64,000 bases of DNA from Leptothrix discophora (GTDB taxonomy: Bacteria; Pseudomonadota; Gammaproteobacteria; Burkholderiales; Burkholderiaceae_C), in NCBI RefSeq assembly GCF_030705305.1, contig NZ_JAUZEE010000002.1, positions 338,374 through 402,373 of the forward strand. The letters run 5' to 3'. The notes beneath the pieces are model-generated. The model worked only from the letters and a program-made list of their open reading frames with translations, searched no databases and was not told where the DNA came from. Both the position numbers and the translations under genes were made by a program. Positions 42,482 through 50,888 of this stretch are shown here, piece by piece; positions within the stretch are counted from its first letter, which is position 1, and each line of letters opens with the position of its first letter.

Positions 42482-44647
42482 CTACTGGCTGGCCGCCGGA
42501 GCGGCAACCGGTGCGGAGGCCGCGGCCGACTGGACCTGCGCGGCCGGCTCGGCATGCGCGGCCCTGGGGGTCTGGGCCGCACCGGCCGGCAGCAGCGGCA
42601 CGATCAGCAGCGCCACGATGTTGATGATCTTGATCAGCGGGTTGACGGCCGGGCCGGCGGTGTCCTTGTACGGATCGCCGACGGTGTCGCCGGTGACGGC
42701 CGCCTTGTGCGCCTCGCTGCCCTTCTTGTGCAGCGTGCCGTCGGTGTCCTTGAAGCCTTCCTCGATCAGCTTCTTGGCGTTGTCCCAGGCGCCACCGCCG
42801 GTGCACATGGAGATGCCGACGAACAGGCCGGTGACGATGGTGCCCATCAGCAGGCCGCCGAGTGCGGCCGGGCCCAGCAGCAGGCCGACCAGGATGGGCG
42901 CGACCACCGGCAGCAGCGAGGGCACGATCATTTCCTTGATCGCCGCCGTGGTCAGCATGTCGACCGCCGCGCTGTAGTCCGGCTTGCGCTTGCCGGCCAT
43001 GATCTGGCCGTCGGCGAACTGCTTGCGCACCTCGACGACCACCGCACCGGCCGCGCGGCCGACCGCCTCCATCGCCATCGCGCCGAACAGGTAGGGGATC
43101 AGGCCGCCGATGAACAGGCCGACGATCACCTTGTGGTCCGACAGGTCGAAGGTCAGCGCCATGCCGCGCGCCTCCAGCGCGTGGGTGTAGTCGGCGAACA
43201 GCACCAGCGCGGCCAGGCCGGCCGAGCCGATCGCATAGCCCTTGGTGACGGCCTTGGTCGTGTTGCCCACGGCGTCCAGCGGGTCGGTGATGTCGCGCAC
43301 GCTGGCGGGCAGCTCGGCCATCTCGGCGATGCCGCCGGCGTTGTCGGTGATCGGGCCGTAGGCGTCCAGCGCGACGACGATGCCGGCCATCGACAGCATC
43401 GAGGTCGCCGCGATCGCGATGCCGTACAGGCCGGCCAGCGCATGCGCCGCATAGATCGCCACGCAGATGAAGGCGACCGGCCAGGCGGTCGACTTCATGC
43501 TCACGCCCAGGCCCGCGATGATGTTGGTGCCGTGGCCGGTCGTGGAAGCCTGCGCGATGTGCTGCACCGGGCTGAACTGCGTGCCGGTGTAGAACTCGGT
43601 GATCCAGACCATCGCGGCGGTCAGCAGCAGGCCGACCACGCAGGCGCCGAACAGGCTGGTCGCGCTGGCGCTGGCGCCGCCGGCCATCTGCACCGGCTGC
43701 GGGAACATCGCGTGGGTCACGAAGTAGAAGGCCACCAGCGACAACAGGCCCGCGACGACGAGGCCCTTGTAGAGCGCCGGCATCACGTTCTTCATGCCGG
43801 GGCTGGCCTTGACGAACTGGCAGCCGATGATGGAGGCGATGATGGACACGCCACCCAGCGCCAGCGGGTAGACCACCGCGGTCAGCGCCGCGCCGGTCAC
43901 CATCAGCGCGCCCAGCGCCATCGCGGCGATCAGCGTGACGGCGTAGGTCTCGAACAGGTCGGCGGCCATGCCGGCGCAGTCGCCGACGTTGTCGCCCACG
44001 TTGTCGGCGATCACGGCTGGGTTGCGCGGGTCGTCCTCGGGGATGCCGGCCTCGACCTTGCCGACGAGGTCGGCGCCGACGTCCGCGCCCTTGGTGAAGA
44101 TGCCGCCGCCCAGGCGCGCGAAGATCGAGATCAACGAGGAACCGAAGGCCAGGCCGAGCAGCGGCTTGAGCGTCTCGCTGGCCACGTTGGTGCCGCCGGT
44201 GATGGCGTAGAAGAAACCGGTCACGCCCAGCAGGCCCAGGCCGACCACCAGCATGCCGGTGATGGCGCCGCCGCGGAAGGCGACGTCCAGCGCCGGGCCG
44301 ATGCCGCGCGTTGCCGCCTGCGCGGTGCGCACGTTCGCGCGCACCGACACGTTCATGCCGATGAAGCCGCAGGCACCCGACAGCACCGCGCCGAGCACGA
44401 AGCCGGCCGCCGTCAGGCCACCCAGGAACAGCGCGATCGGGATCGCCAGCACCACGCCGACGACGGCGATGGTGCGGTACTGCCGTGCCAGGTAGGCGGC
44501 CGCACCCTGCTGGACCGCCGCGGAGATCTCCTGCATGCGGGCGTTGCCCGCGTCCTGGCCCAGGATCCAGCTGCGGGTGACGAAGCCGTAGATGACGGCT
44601 GCCACGCCACAGAGCAGCGCCAGCATCAGCGCCGTGGATGACGACAT
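42482..44647 (-). CDS. hppA: Membrane-bound H+-translocating pyrophosphatase
   Basis: 721 residues, about 16 transmembrane helices. It couples PPi hydrolysis to proton export across the inner membrane. The PPi-binding blocks are [20 protein letters not shown] followed by [19 protein letters not shown], and the C-terminal [14 protein letters not shown] then [20 protein letters not shown]. The stretch [19 protein letters not shown] carries Lys where K+-dependent enzymes have Ala, which marks the K+-independent type. The C-terminal 40 residues are Ala/Pro-rich beyond the usual end. AGGAAGG precedes the ATG. It is divergent from the soluble pyrophosphatase gene ppa. Confidence 0.95.
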   Translation of the reverse strand: MSSSTALMLALLCGVAAVIYGFVTRSWILGQDAGNARMQEISAAVQQGAAAYLARQYRTIAVVGVVLAIPIALFLGGLTAAGFVLGAVLSGACGFIGMNVSVRANVRTAQAATRGIGPALDVAFRGGAITGMLVVGLGLLGVTGFFYAITGGTNVASETLKPLLGLAFGSSLISIFARLGGGIFTKGADVGADLVGKVEAGIPEDDPRNPAVIADNVGDNVGDCAGMAADLFETYAVTLIAAMALGALMVTGAALTAVVYPLALGGVSIIASIIGCQFVKASPGMKNVMPALYKGLVVAGLLSLVAFYFVTHAMFPQPVQMAGGASASATSLFGACVVGLLLTAAMVWITEFYTGTQFSPVQHIAQASTTGHGTNIIAGLGVSMKSTAWPVAFICVAIYAAHALAGLYGIAIAATSMLSMAGIVVALDAYGPITDNAGGIAEMAELPASVRDITDPLDAVGNTTKAVTKGYAIGSAGLAALVLFADYTHALEARGMALTFDLSDHKVIVGLFIGGLIPYLFGAMAMEAVGRAAGAVVVEVRKQFADGQIMAGKRKPDYSAAVDMLTTAAIKEMIVPSLLPVVAPILVGLLLGPAALGGLLMGTIVTGLFVGISMCTGGGAWDNAKKLIEEGFKDTDGTLHKKGSEAHKAAVTGDTVGDPYKDTAGPAVNPLIKIINIVALLIVPLLPAGAAQTPRAAHAEPAAQVQSAAASAPVAAPAASQ

Positions 44648-44953
44648 GGGGTTTCCTTCCTCATCGATTGATCATCGGGAGCGTCGGGGGCGCAGACCGC
44701 CCGTCCAGCGCATCGTGCCTGCGGTGCCTCCTGGGAGGCCGGGCCATGCTAGGGGAAGGGTTTCAGCGCCCCGACCCGTGTTTTCCAGCACGTTCCATCG
44801 CAGGACCGGGCCGGCTGATCTGGGTCAGCCGCGCAAGGCCGCCGCAAGCCCCGACCGTAGAATCCGGGCGATTCCCGGTTGACGGCAACCCGGCTTTCGC
44901 AGCCGGAAGCACGCCTCGCCGACCCCGTCCTACCCACCACCTGGCCGATCCCC
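44648..44953. other. 306-base divergent region between hppA and ppa
   Basis: No gene is seen. This stretch must hold both promoters. TAGAAT at 44858-44863 on the plus strand is a fair -10 box for ppa, with no clear -35. Near the hppA side, CATCGATTGATCATCG is a loosely palindromic stretch just upstream of its ribosome-binding site. Short GC-rich inverted repeats such as CCTCCTGGGAGG also occur. None can be given a firm function. Confidence 0.4.
44858..44863 (+). promoter_or_regulatory. Candidate -10 box of ppa
   Basis: TAGAAT lies 91 bases before the ppa start in the divergent region. A convincing -35 is missing, so this is tentative. Confidence 0.3.
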
Positions 44954-45496
44954 ATGAGCCTGCACAACGTCACCCCCGGCAACAAGGCACCCGAGCAGTT
45001 CAACGTGATCATCGAGATCCCGATGAACGCCGACCCGATCAAGTACGAGGTCGACAAGGAAACCGGCGCAATCTTCGTCGACCGCTTCATGACCACGGCC
45101 ATGCACTACCCGTGCAACTACGGCTACATCCCGCAGACCCTGGCCGATGACGGCGATCCGGTCGACGTGCTGGTCATCACGCCCTATCCGCTGACCCCCG
45201 GCGTGGTCGTGACCTGCCGCCCGATCGGCGTGCTGAAGATGGACGACGAGGCCGGTGGCGATGCCAAGCTGCTCGCCGTGCCGATCGACAAGATCCTGCC
45301 GATCTACACCCACTGGCAGAAGCCCGAGGACATGAACCAGATGCGCCTGAAGGCGATCCAGCATTTCTTCGAGCACTACAAGGATCTGGAAGTCGGCAAG
45401 TGGGTCAAGGTCCAGGGCTGGGAAGGCCCCGAGTCGGCCAAGGCCGAGGTCACGACCGGCATGGAGAACTACGCCAAGGCCGAACAGAAGGCCTGA
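44954..45496 (+). CDS. ppa: Soluble inorganic pyrophosphatase
   Basis: 180 residues, family I. It hydrolyses cytoplasmic PPi and so pulls biosynthetic reactions forward. Active-site blocks: [36 protein letters not shown] and the signature [10 protein letters not shown] with three Asp metal ligands near residue 66-71. [14 protein letters not shown] and FFEHYKDLE complete the fold. The ATG at MSLHNVTPG gives the usual length; an upstream ATG would add a basic, non-family stretch. It is divergent from hppA and followed by a strong terminator. Confidence 0.95.
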   Translation: MSLHNVTPGNKAPEQFNVIIEIPMNADPIKYEVDKETGAIFVDRFMTTAMHYPCNYGYIPQTLADDGDPVDVLVITPYPLTPGVVVTCRPIGVLKMDDEAGGDAKLLAVPIDKILPIYTHWQKPEDMNQMRLKAIQHFFEHYKDLEVGKWVKVQGWEGPESAKAEVTTGMENYAKAEQKA

Positions 45497-45537
45497 CCGG
45501 CGCGAGCCTCGCGCTCGACCGCTTCCGCACCCGCGCA

Positions 45538-45566
45538 GAGGGCCCCGAGGGGCCCTCTTCTTTTTC
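45538..45566 (+). terminator. Rho-independent terminator after ppa
   Basis: A 9-base GC stem (GAGGGCCCC/GGGGCCCTC) is followed by TTCTTTTT. It lies 42 bases downstream of the ppa stop. Confidence 0.88.
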
Positions 45567-45639
45567 CGCCACCGATTGATTTAGTCTCGCGGCTTCGTGC
45601 CCGCGGGGCGGGCGTCATCGATGGCTTGCACGAGGTGTC

Positions 45640-47457
45640 ATGAACTGGAATCAGGAGTTGCTCAACAGCGCGCTGTGGCTGCTGCGGACCTATGCGGTCA
45701 CGCTGGTGGCCTTCGTGGCCGTGATGGCCCTGCTGGCGCGCACGACGGCCTGGGGTCGGCAGTTCTGGGCCCTGAGCGGATCGTGGTTCTGGCCGACGGC
45801 CGCCGAGCGCGGGGGACGGCCACGCACCTGGCGCGACTGGAAGCCGCTGATGGGCGTGGCGCTGATCCTGTTCTTCGTGCTGCTGACGGTGCGGATGAAC
45901 GTGCTGTTTTCCTTCTGGTACAACGGTTTCTACACGGCGCTGCAGGGGCTGGACCAGCCGGCCTTCTGGACCCACATGAACCTGTTCGCGCTGCTGGCCG
46001 CGTTGCACGTGACGCGCGCACTGGTCAACGCCTACATCCGCTCGTCGTTCTCGATCCACTGGCGCGAGTGGATGAACGACCGGCTGCTGACCCGCTGGCT
46101 CGACGGCCGCGCCTACCACCTCGGTCGCTACGCCAGTCCGGAGGTCGACAACCCCGAGCAGCGCATCCAGCAGGACGCCACCAGCCTGGTCAGCGACACG
46201 CTGGGCCTGTCGATGGGCCTGGTCGGCGCGGTGGTCTCGGTGGTCGAGTTCACTGGCATCCTCTGGGGCCTGTCCGGCCCGCTGGCCGTGGCCGGCACCG
46301 AGGTGCCGCGGGCGATGGTCTTCCTGGTCTATGTCTACGTGCTCGTGGCGACCTTCTTCGCGGTGCGCATCGGCCGTCCGTTGATCGGGCTGAACTTCCT
46401 CAACGAGAAGCTGTCGGCCACCTACCGCTACCTGCTGATGCGCCTGCGCGAATACGGCGAGAGCGTGGCGATGTACCGCGGCGAGGCGGCCGAGCGCGTC
46501 ACGCTCGAGCGAGGCTTCATGGCCGTCATCGGCAATGCCTGGGCAACGCTGTGGCGCTCGCTGAAGTTCGACGGCTACAACCTGTCGATCAGCCAGGTCG
46601 CGGTCGTCTTCCCCTTCCTGATCCAGGCCCCGCGCCTGTTCGCCGGCACCATCAAGCTCGGTGACGTGATGCAGACCGCGCAGGCCTTCGGCCAGGTCGA
46701 GGAGGCGCTGAGCTTCTTCCGCACCTCCTACGACTCCTTCGCCAGCTACCGCGCGGTGCTGGACCGCCTGACCGGCTTCACCGGCAACACCGACGCCGCC
46801 CGCGCGCTCCGGATGCCCGCCATCGCGCACCGGCCGCAGGGCCTGATGCTGGACCACCTGACCGTGCGCCGCCCCGATGGCCAGGTGCTAACCGAAGGCC
46901 TGAGCCTCCAGATCGACCCTGGCCAGGCGCTGCTGATCCGGGGCCCGTCCGGTGCCGGCAAGACCACGCTGCTGCGCAGCCTCGCCGGCCTGTGGCCGCA
47001 TGCCGAGGGCAACGCCGCGCGGCCCGACGATGCCGACTGCCTGTTCCTGTCGCAGAAGCCCTACCTGCCGCTGGGCACGCTGCGCCACGCGCTGGCCTAC
47101 CCGCGCGCCACGCTGGGCGACGCCCAGGCGCGGGCCATCCTCGAACAGGTCCAGCTGGGCCACCTGGTCGACCAGCTGGAGGTCGACCGCGACTGGTCGC
47201 AGGTCCTGTCCCCCGGCGAGCAGCAACGCCTGGCCTTCGGCCGCGTGCTGGCCACGCGCCCGGCGCTGGTCTTCCTCGACGAAGCCACCTCGGCCACCGA
47301 CACCGGCCTCGAACACGGCCTCTACACCCTGATCCGCCGCGAGCTGCCGCAAGCCGTGCTGGTCAGCGTCGGCCACCGCGAGACGCTGGCGCCGCTGCAT
47401 GACCGGGTGCTGCAGATCCGCAAGGGCGGGGGGTGGGAGCTGGGGGCGGTGGGCTGA
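45640..47457 (+). CDS. SbmA/BacA-type ABC transporter, fused permease-ATPase
   Basis: 605 residues. The N-terminal part (1-390) has about six transmembrane helices with the SbmA/BacA-like region FSFWYNGFYTALQGLDQPAF near 90 and FSIHWREWMNDRLLTRWL near 130. NPEQRIQQDATSLVSDTLGL near 170 is the hallmark of the ABC_membrane_2 (YddA/VitB12-transport) group. The ATPase domain (420-600) shows Walker A RGPSGAGKTTLLRSLAGLWP, signature LSPGEQQRLAFGRVLA and Walker B ALVFLDEATSATD, ending with switch His in SVGHRE. Relatives move peptides or vitamin B12 and similar compounds; the substrate here is unknown. An in-line monomer that would dimerise. Confidence 0.87.
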   Translation: MNWNQELLNSALWLLRTYAVTLVAFVAVMALLARTTAWGRQFWALSGSWFWPTAAERGGRPRTWRDWKPLMGVALILFFVLLTVRMNVLFSFWYNGFYTALQGLDQPAFWTHMNLFALLAALHVTRALVNAYIRSSFSIHWREWMNDRLLTRWLDGRAYHLGRYASPEVDNPEQRIQQDATSLVSDTLGLSMGLVGAVVSVVEFTGILWGLSGPLAVAGTEVPRAMVFLVYVYVLVATFFAVRIGRPLIGLNFLNEKLSATYRYLLMRLREYGESVAMYRGEAAERVTLERGFMAVIGNAWATLWRSLKFDGYNLSISQVAVVFPFLIQAPRLFAGTIKLGDVMQTAQAFGQVEEALSFFRTSYDSFASYRAVLDRLTGFTGNTDAARALRMPAIAHRPQGLMLDHLTVRRPDGQVLTEGLSLQIDPGQALLIRGPSGAGKTTLLRSLAGLWPHAEGNAARPDDADCLFLSQKPYLPLGTLRHALAYPRATLGDAQARAILEQVQLGHLVDQLEVDRDWSQVLSPGEQQRLAFGRVLATRPALVFLDEATSATDTGLEHGLYTLIRRELPQAVLVSVGHRETLAPLHDRVLQIRKGGGWELGAVG

Positions 47458-47782
47458 TCAGCTGCCGCTGGTGCGCGTCCGGCGGGTCGGGCACTGGGTG
47501 TCCGACCCGCCGCCACACAGCGTCGCCGGTTGGCGACGGGCCATGGCGCGTTGAGCACGGCGTACACGCATCGCGGCACCGATCCTCGTCGCCATCGGGC
47601 GACGCGGGCCAACGGTAGGTCGGACACCCCGTGTTCGACGCGGTGGTGCCCATGCGCGCGGAACCGAAACCGTGTTCACCGCGCCCGGAGGTGCCGCTCG
47701 GCATCGCATTCAAAACCCCGTTGAACCAGGTTTTGGAACGGTGGCCCATCGGCGCCAGCCCGTCGGACACGGCGTGTCCGAC
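47458..47782. repeat. Non-coding block with REP-like hairpins
   Basis: 325 bases between converging genes hold no gene. Three related palindromes share the core GTCGGACAC...GTGTCCGAC: 47481-47511 (GGCGGGTCGGGCAC then GTGTCCGACCCGCC), 47615-47641 (GTCGGACAC then GTGTTCGAC) and 47762-47782 (perfect 9-base arms around GGC). Two carry a flanking GGTAGG or CTACC. A fourth hairpin with AAAACC and GGTTTT arms lies at about 47711-47736. They look like bacterial interspersed palindromic repeats. They may also end transcription from both sides. Confidence 0.7.
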
Positions 47783-49108
47783 CTACCGGGTTCGATCTGG
47801 CGCCGGTTGTTCAGGCGTCGTGCCGTCGAGCGCTCCGGCCTTGAACGGGTTGTGCTCCCCCAGCTCATCCACATACGCCGCCATGCCCTCGCCCTCGCGC
47901 GCGAGGTGGCGGGCCACCGCATCGTGGAAGCCGGGGTCGGACAGGACGTGGGCCGACCAGGTCGTGACCGGGAGGAGGCCGCGGGCCATCTTGTGCTCGC
48001 CTTGCGCGCCGCCTTCGAAGCGTTGCCAGCCGTGGGTGATGCACCACTCCAGCGGGGTGTGGTAACAGGCCTCGAAGTGCAGGCAGCGCACCGGCTCGGT
48101 CGCGCCCCAGTAGCGGCCCCAGGCGACGCGGCGGTCGGGGTCCAGCGCGATCAGGGATCGGGCGATCGGCACGCCCTCGCGTGAGCCGGTCACCATCAGC
48201 CAGTGTTCGGGCAGCTCGCGCGCCATGCGGGTGAAGAAGTCGCGGCTCAGGTAGGGCGTGCTGTGGTGGGCCCGGTAGGTCAGCGTGTAGCAGTGGTGGA
48301 AGTGGTCCCAGTCGGCCTCGGTGATCTCGCGGCCGACGAGGGTGTGCATCGTCACGCCGGCCTCGCGCACGTAGCGCCGTTCCTGCTGGACCTTCTTGCG
48401 CTTGTCGCGCTGCAGGCTGGCGAGGAAATCGGCCATGTCGGCATAGGGCTGCGGCTGGCGGTTCTCCCAGTGGAACTGGACCGTGCGGCGCAGCAGCCAG
48501 CCGGCCGATGCGGCGCAGCGGCGGTCGGCCTCGTCCATGAACAGGATGTGGGCCGAGGACAGGCCCATCGCCTGCATCTGCTGCTGCATCACCCGCAGCA
48601 GCCGCAGCCGACCGGCGTCGTCGCGCGCCAGCAGCCGCGTGCCGGGCACCGGCGTGAAGGGCACCGCGCCGAGCAGCTTGGGGTAGTAGCGGCCGCCGGC
48701 GCGCTCCCAGGCATCGGCCCAGGCCCAGTCGAACACGTACTCGCCGTAGGAATGGCGCTTGATCCACAGCATCGCCGCAGCCTGCAGCGCGCCGGACGGT
48801 TCGCGCGCGGCCAGCACCAGCGGCTGCCAGCCGGTCTCGGCGCAGGCGCTGGCGCTGTCGACCAGCGCGGCCAGGAAGGCGTGGCGCAGGAAGGGCGTAG
48901 GCTGGCCGGTGTCGGCCAGCAGGGCGTCCCAGTCGGCTGCGTCGACCTCGTCCAGGCCGGCATGCAGGCGCCATTGCCAGGCGTCGATGTCGGGCCGGGG
49001 CGACCCGACCGGGGCTGCGCGCGGGTGTCCTTCACCGGCGCCGTCCGGGGGCTCGCCGCTACCATGCCAAGCAACCCTGCTGCCGCGATCTTCCGCACCG
49101 CTTTCCAT
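47783..49108 (-). CDS. FemAB/GNAT-like acyltransferase (PF04339-type)
   Basis: 441 residues. The pattern belongs to the peptidogalycan/FemAB_like group of GNAT-fold proteins: DEVDAADWDALLADTGQPTP then FLRHAFLAALVDSASACAET, WADAWERAGGRYYPKLLGAV, and LLRRTVQFHWENRQPQPYAD. RDKRKKVQQERRYVREAGV near 265 and LEWCITHGWQRFEGGAQGEH near 380 are further conserved blocks. The biochemical reaction is not established for the family. GGAGG and GAGGA lie before the ATG. That ATG overlaps the nadE ATG on the other strand within one CATG. The first 50 residues are poorly conserved, so a later start is possible. Confidence 0.78.
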   Translation of the reverse strand: MESGAEDRGSRVAWHGSGEPPDGAGEGHPRAAPVGSPRPDIDAWQWRLHAGLDEVDAADWDALLADTGQPTPFLRHAFLAALVDSASACAETGWQPLVLAAREPSGALQAAAMLWIKRHSYGEYVFDWAWADAWERAGGRYYPKLLGAVPFTPVPGTRLLARDDAGRLRLLRVMQQQMQAMGLSSAHILFMDEADRRCAASAGWLLRRTVQFHWENRQPQPYADMADFLASLQRDKRKKVQQERRYVREAGVTMHTLVGREITEADWDHFHHCYTLTYRAHHSTPYLSRDFFTRMARELPEHWLMVTGSREGVPIARSLIALDPDRRVAWGRYWGATEPVRCLHFEACYHTPLEWCITHGWQRFEGGAQGEHKMARGLLPVTTWSAHVLSDPGFHDAVARHLAREGEGMAAYVDELGEHNPFKAGALDGTTPEQPAPDRTR

Positions 49109-50819
49109 GTCCTCACCGACCTCCGTGTCGTCCGCCGCCGGCCTGGCGGTGGCGCTGTTGCAACTCAATCCGACCGTGGGCGACCTGGCCGGCAACGTGC
49201 GCCACATCGCCGCCGCCGCGCGGTCCGCGCATGCGGCCGGTGCCCGCGTCGCCGTGGCGCCGGAGCTGGCGCTGTGCGGCTATCCGCCCGAGGACCTGCT
49301 GCTGCGCCCGGCCTTCCTCGACGCCTGCGAAGCCGCGCTCGCCGAGCTGGCCAGCCAGCTCGCCGACCTGGCCGACCTGTTCGTGGTGATCGGCCATCCG
49401 CGCGACCTCAAGCGTGAACTGGCCGGCCATGCGGGGCATGTTCGCACGCGCTCCTGGGCGCTGCAGGGCTGCCTGAACATGGCCTCCGTGCTGCACGGCG
49501 GGGCGGTGGTGGCCAGCTACGCCAAGCGCGAGCTGCCCAACTACCAGGTCTTCGACGAGCGGCGCTACTTCGTCAGCGGTCGTGATGCCGGCCTGGCCCC
49601 GGTCGTGATCGAGGTCGACGGCCGCCGGCTGGGCCTGCTGATCTGCGAGGACGCCTGGTTCGACGAGCCGGCCGAGGCCGCCCGCGCGGCCGGCGCGGAC
49701 GCGCTGCTGGTGCTCAATGCCTCGCCCTTCCACCTCGGCAAGCCGGCCGAACGCGAATCCCGCATGGCGGCGCTGGCGCAGCGCATCGGGCTGCCGCTGC
49801 TGTATGCGCACCTGGTGGGCGCGCAGGACGAGGTGGCCTTCGACGGCGCATCCTTCGCGGTCGATGCGCAGGGCCGGCTGGCCGCCCGCGCGCCGATGTT
49901 CGAGGAAGCCACGCTGGTGGTCGACCTGCTGCCCGGCGGCGCGCTGCGCGGCCCGGTCGCCGAACTGCCCGAACTGGAGGCGCAGGCCTGGGGCGCGCTG
50001 GTGACCGGCGTGCGCGACTACATCGGCAAGAACGGCTTCCCGGGCGCGCTGATCGGCCTGTCCGGCGGCATCGACTCGGCGCTGGTGCTGGCCATTGCGG
50101 TCGACGCGATCGGCGCGGCGCGGGTCCGCACGGTCATGATGCCCAGCCCCTACACCGCCGAGATCTCGTGGATCGACGCGCGCGACATGGCCGAGCGCCT
50201 GAAGGTGCGCTACGACGAGGTCAGCATCGTGCCGATGTTCGACGCCTTCCGCGCCACGCTGACGCCGCTGTTCGAGGGCCGTCCGGAGGATGCGACCGAG
50301 GAGAACATCCAGGCCCGCATCCGTGGCACGCTGCTGATGGCGCTGTCCAACAAGTCCGGCTCGATCGTGCTCACGACCGGCAACAAGAGCGAGATGGCGA
50401 CCGGCTACTGCACGCTCTACGGCGACATGGCCGGCGGCTACGCGGTCATCAAGGACGTCGCCAAGACGCTGGTCTACCGCCTGGCCTCATGGCGCAACCG
50501 GCAGGCCGACGGCCCGGTCATCCCCGAACGCATCATCACCCGGCCGCCGTCGGCCGAGCTGCGGCCCGACCAGACCGACCAGGACAGCCTGCCGCCCTAC
50601 GAGGTGCTGGACGCGATCCTGGCGATGTACATGGAAGAGGACCGCTCGCTCGACGAGATCGTCGCCGCCGGCTACGCCCCGGCCGACGTCGAGCGCGTGA
50701 CCCGGCTGATCAAGTTCAACGAGTACAAGCGCCGCCAGGCACCGATCGGCCTGCGCATCACGCACCGCGGCTTCGGCCGCGACTGGCGCTACCCGATCAC
50801 CTCGAAGTTCCGCGCCTGA
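49107..50819 (+). CDS. nadE: NAD+ synthase, glutamine-hydrolysing
   Basis: 570 residues. It amidates nicotinic acid adenine dinucleotide to NAD+ in the cytoplasm. The N-terminal nitrilase-like glutaminase domain has the catalytic Glu in VAPELALCGYPPEDLLL (about 53), Lys in AKRELPNYQVFDERRYF (about 120) and Cys in LLICEDAWF (about 178). The C-terminal synthetase shows the P-loop LIGLSGGIDSALVLAIAVDA near 315 and LTTGNKSEMATGYCTLYGD near 430. Length is that of two-domain NadE. The ATG overlaps the start of the divergent acyltransferase gene, and no ribosome-binding site is obvious. A GTG at 49149 is an alternative. Confidence 0.95.
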   Translation: MSSPTSVSSAAGLAVALLQLNPTVGDLAGNVRHIAAAARSAHAAGARVAVAPELALCGYPPEDLLLRPAFLDACEAALAELASQLADLADLFVVIGHPRDLKRELAGHAGHVRTRSWALQGCLNMASVLHGGAVVASYAKRELPNYQVFDERRYFVSGRDAGLAPVVIEVDGRRLGLLICEDAWFDEPAEAARAAGADALLVLNASPFHLGKPAERESRMAALAQRIGLPLLYAHLVGAQDEVAFDGASFAVDAQGRLAARAPMFEEATLVVDLLPGGALRGPVAELPELEAQAWGALVTGVRDYIGKNGFPGALIGLSGGIDSALVLAIAVDAIGAARVRTVMMPSPYTAEISWIDARDMAERLKVRYDEVSIVPMFDAFRATLTPLFEGRPEDATEENIQARIRGTLLMALSNKSGSIVLTTGNKSEMATGYCTLYGDMAGGYAVIKDVAKTLVYRLASWRNRQADGPVIPERIITRPPSAELRPDQTDQDSLPPYEVLDAILAMYMEEDRSLDEIVAAGYAPADVERVTRLIKFNEYKRRQAPIGLRITHRGFGRDWRYPITSKFRA

Positions 50820-50888
50820 GCGGGTCGGGCCGAGTCGTCCGCCCCGCTCCGATCGAGCCTCCCACCAAGCCCCGAGACACGAGCCCCG

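Noticed and set aside
41267-44641. A 1124-codon open frame antisense to hppA and the HDOD gene
   Set aside because: It is rich in His, Arg, Gln and Asp runs with no recognisable domain, and it mirrors the clearly real hppA. Such frames arise in GC-rich DNA because stop codons are rare on the opposite strand.
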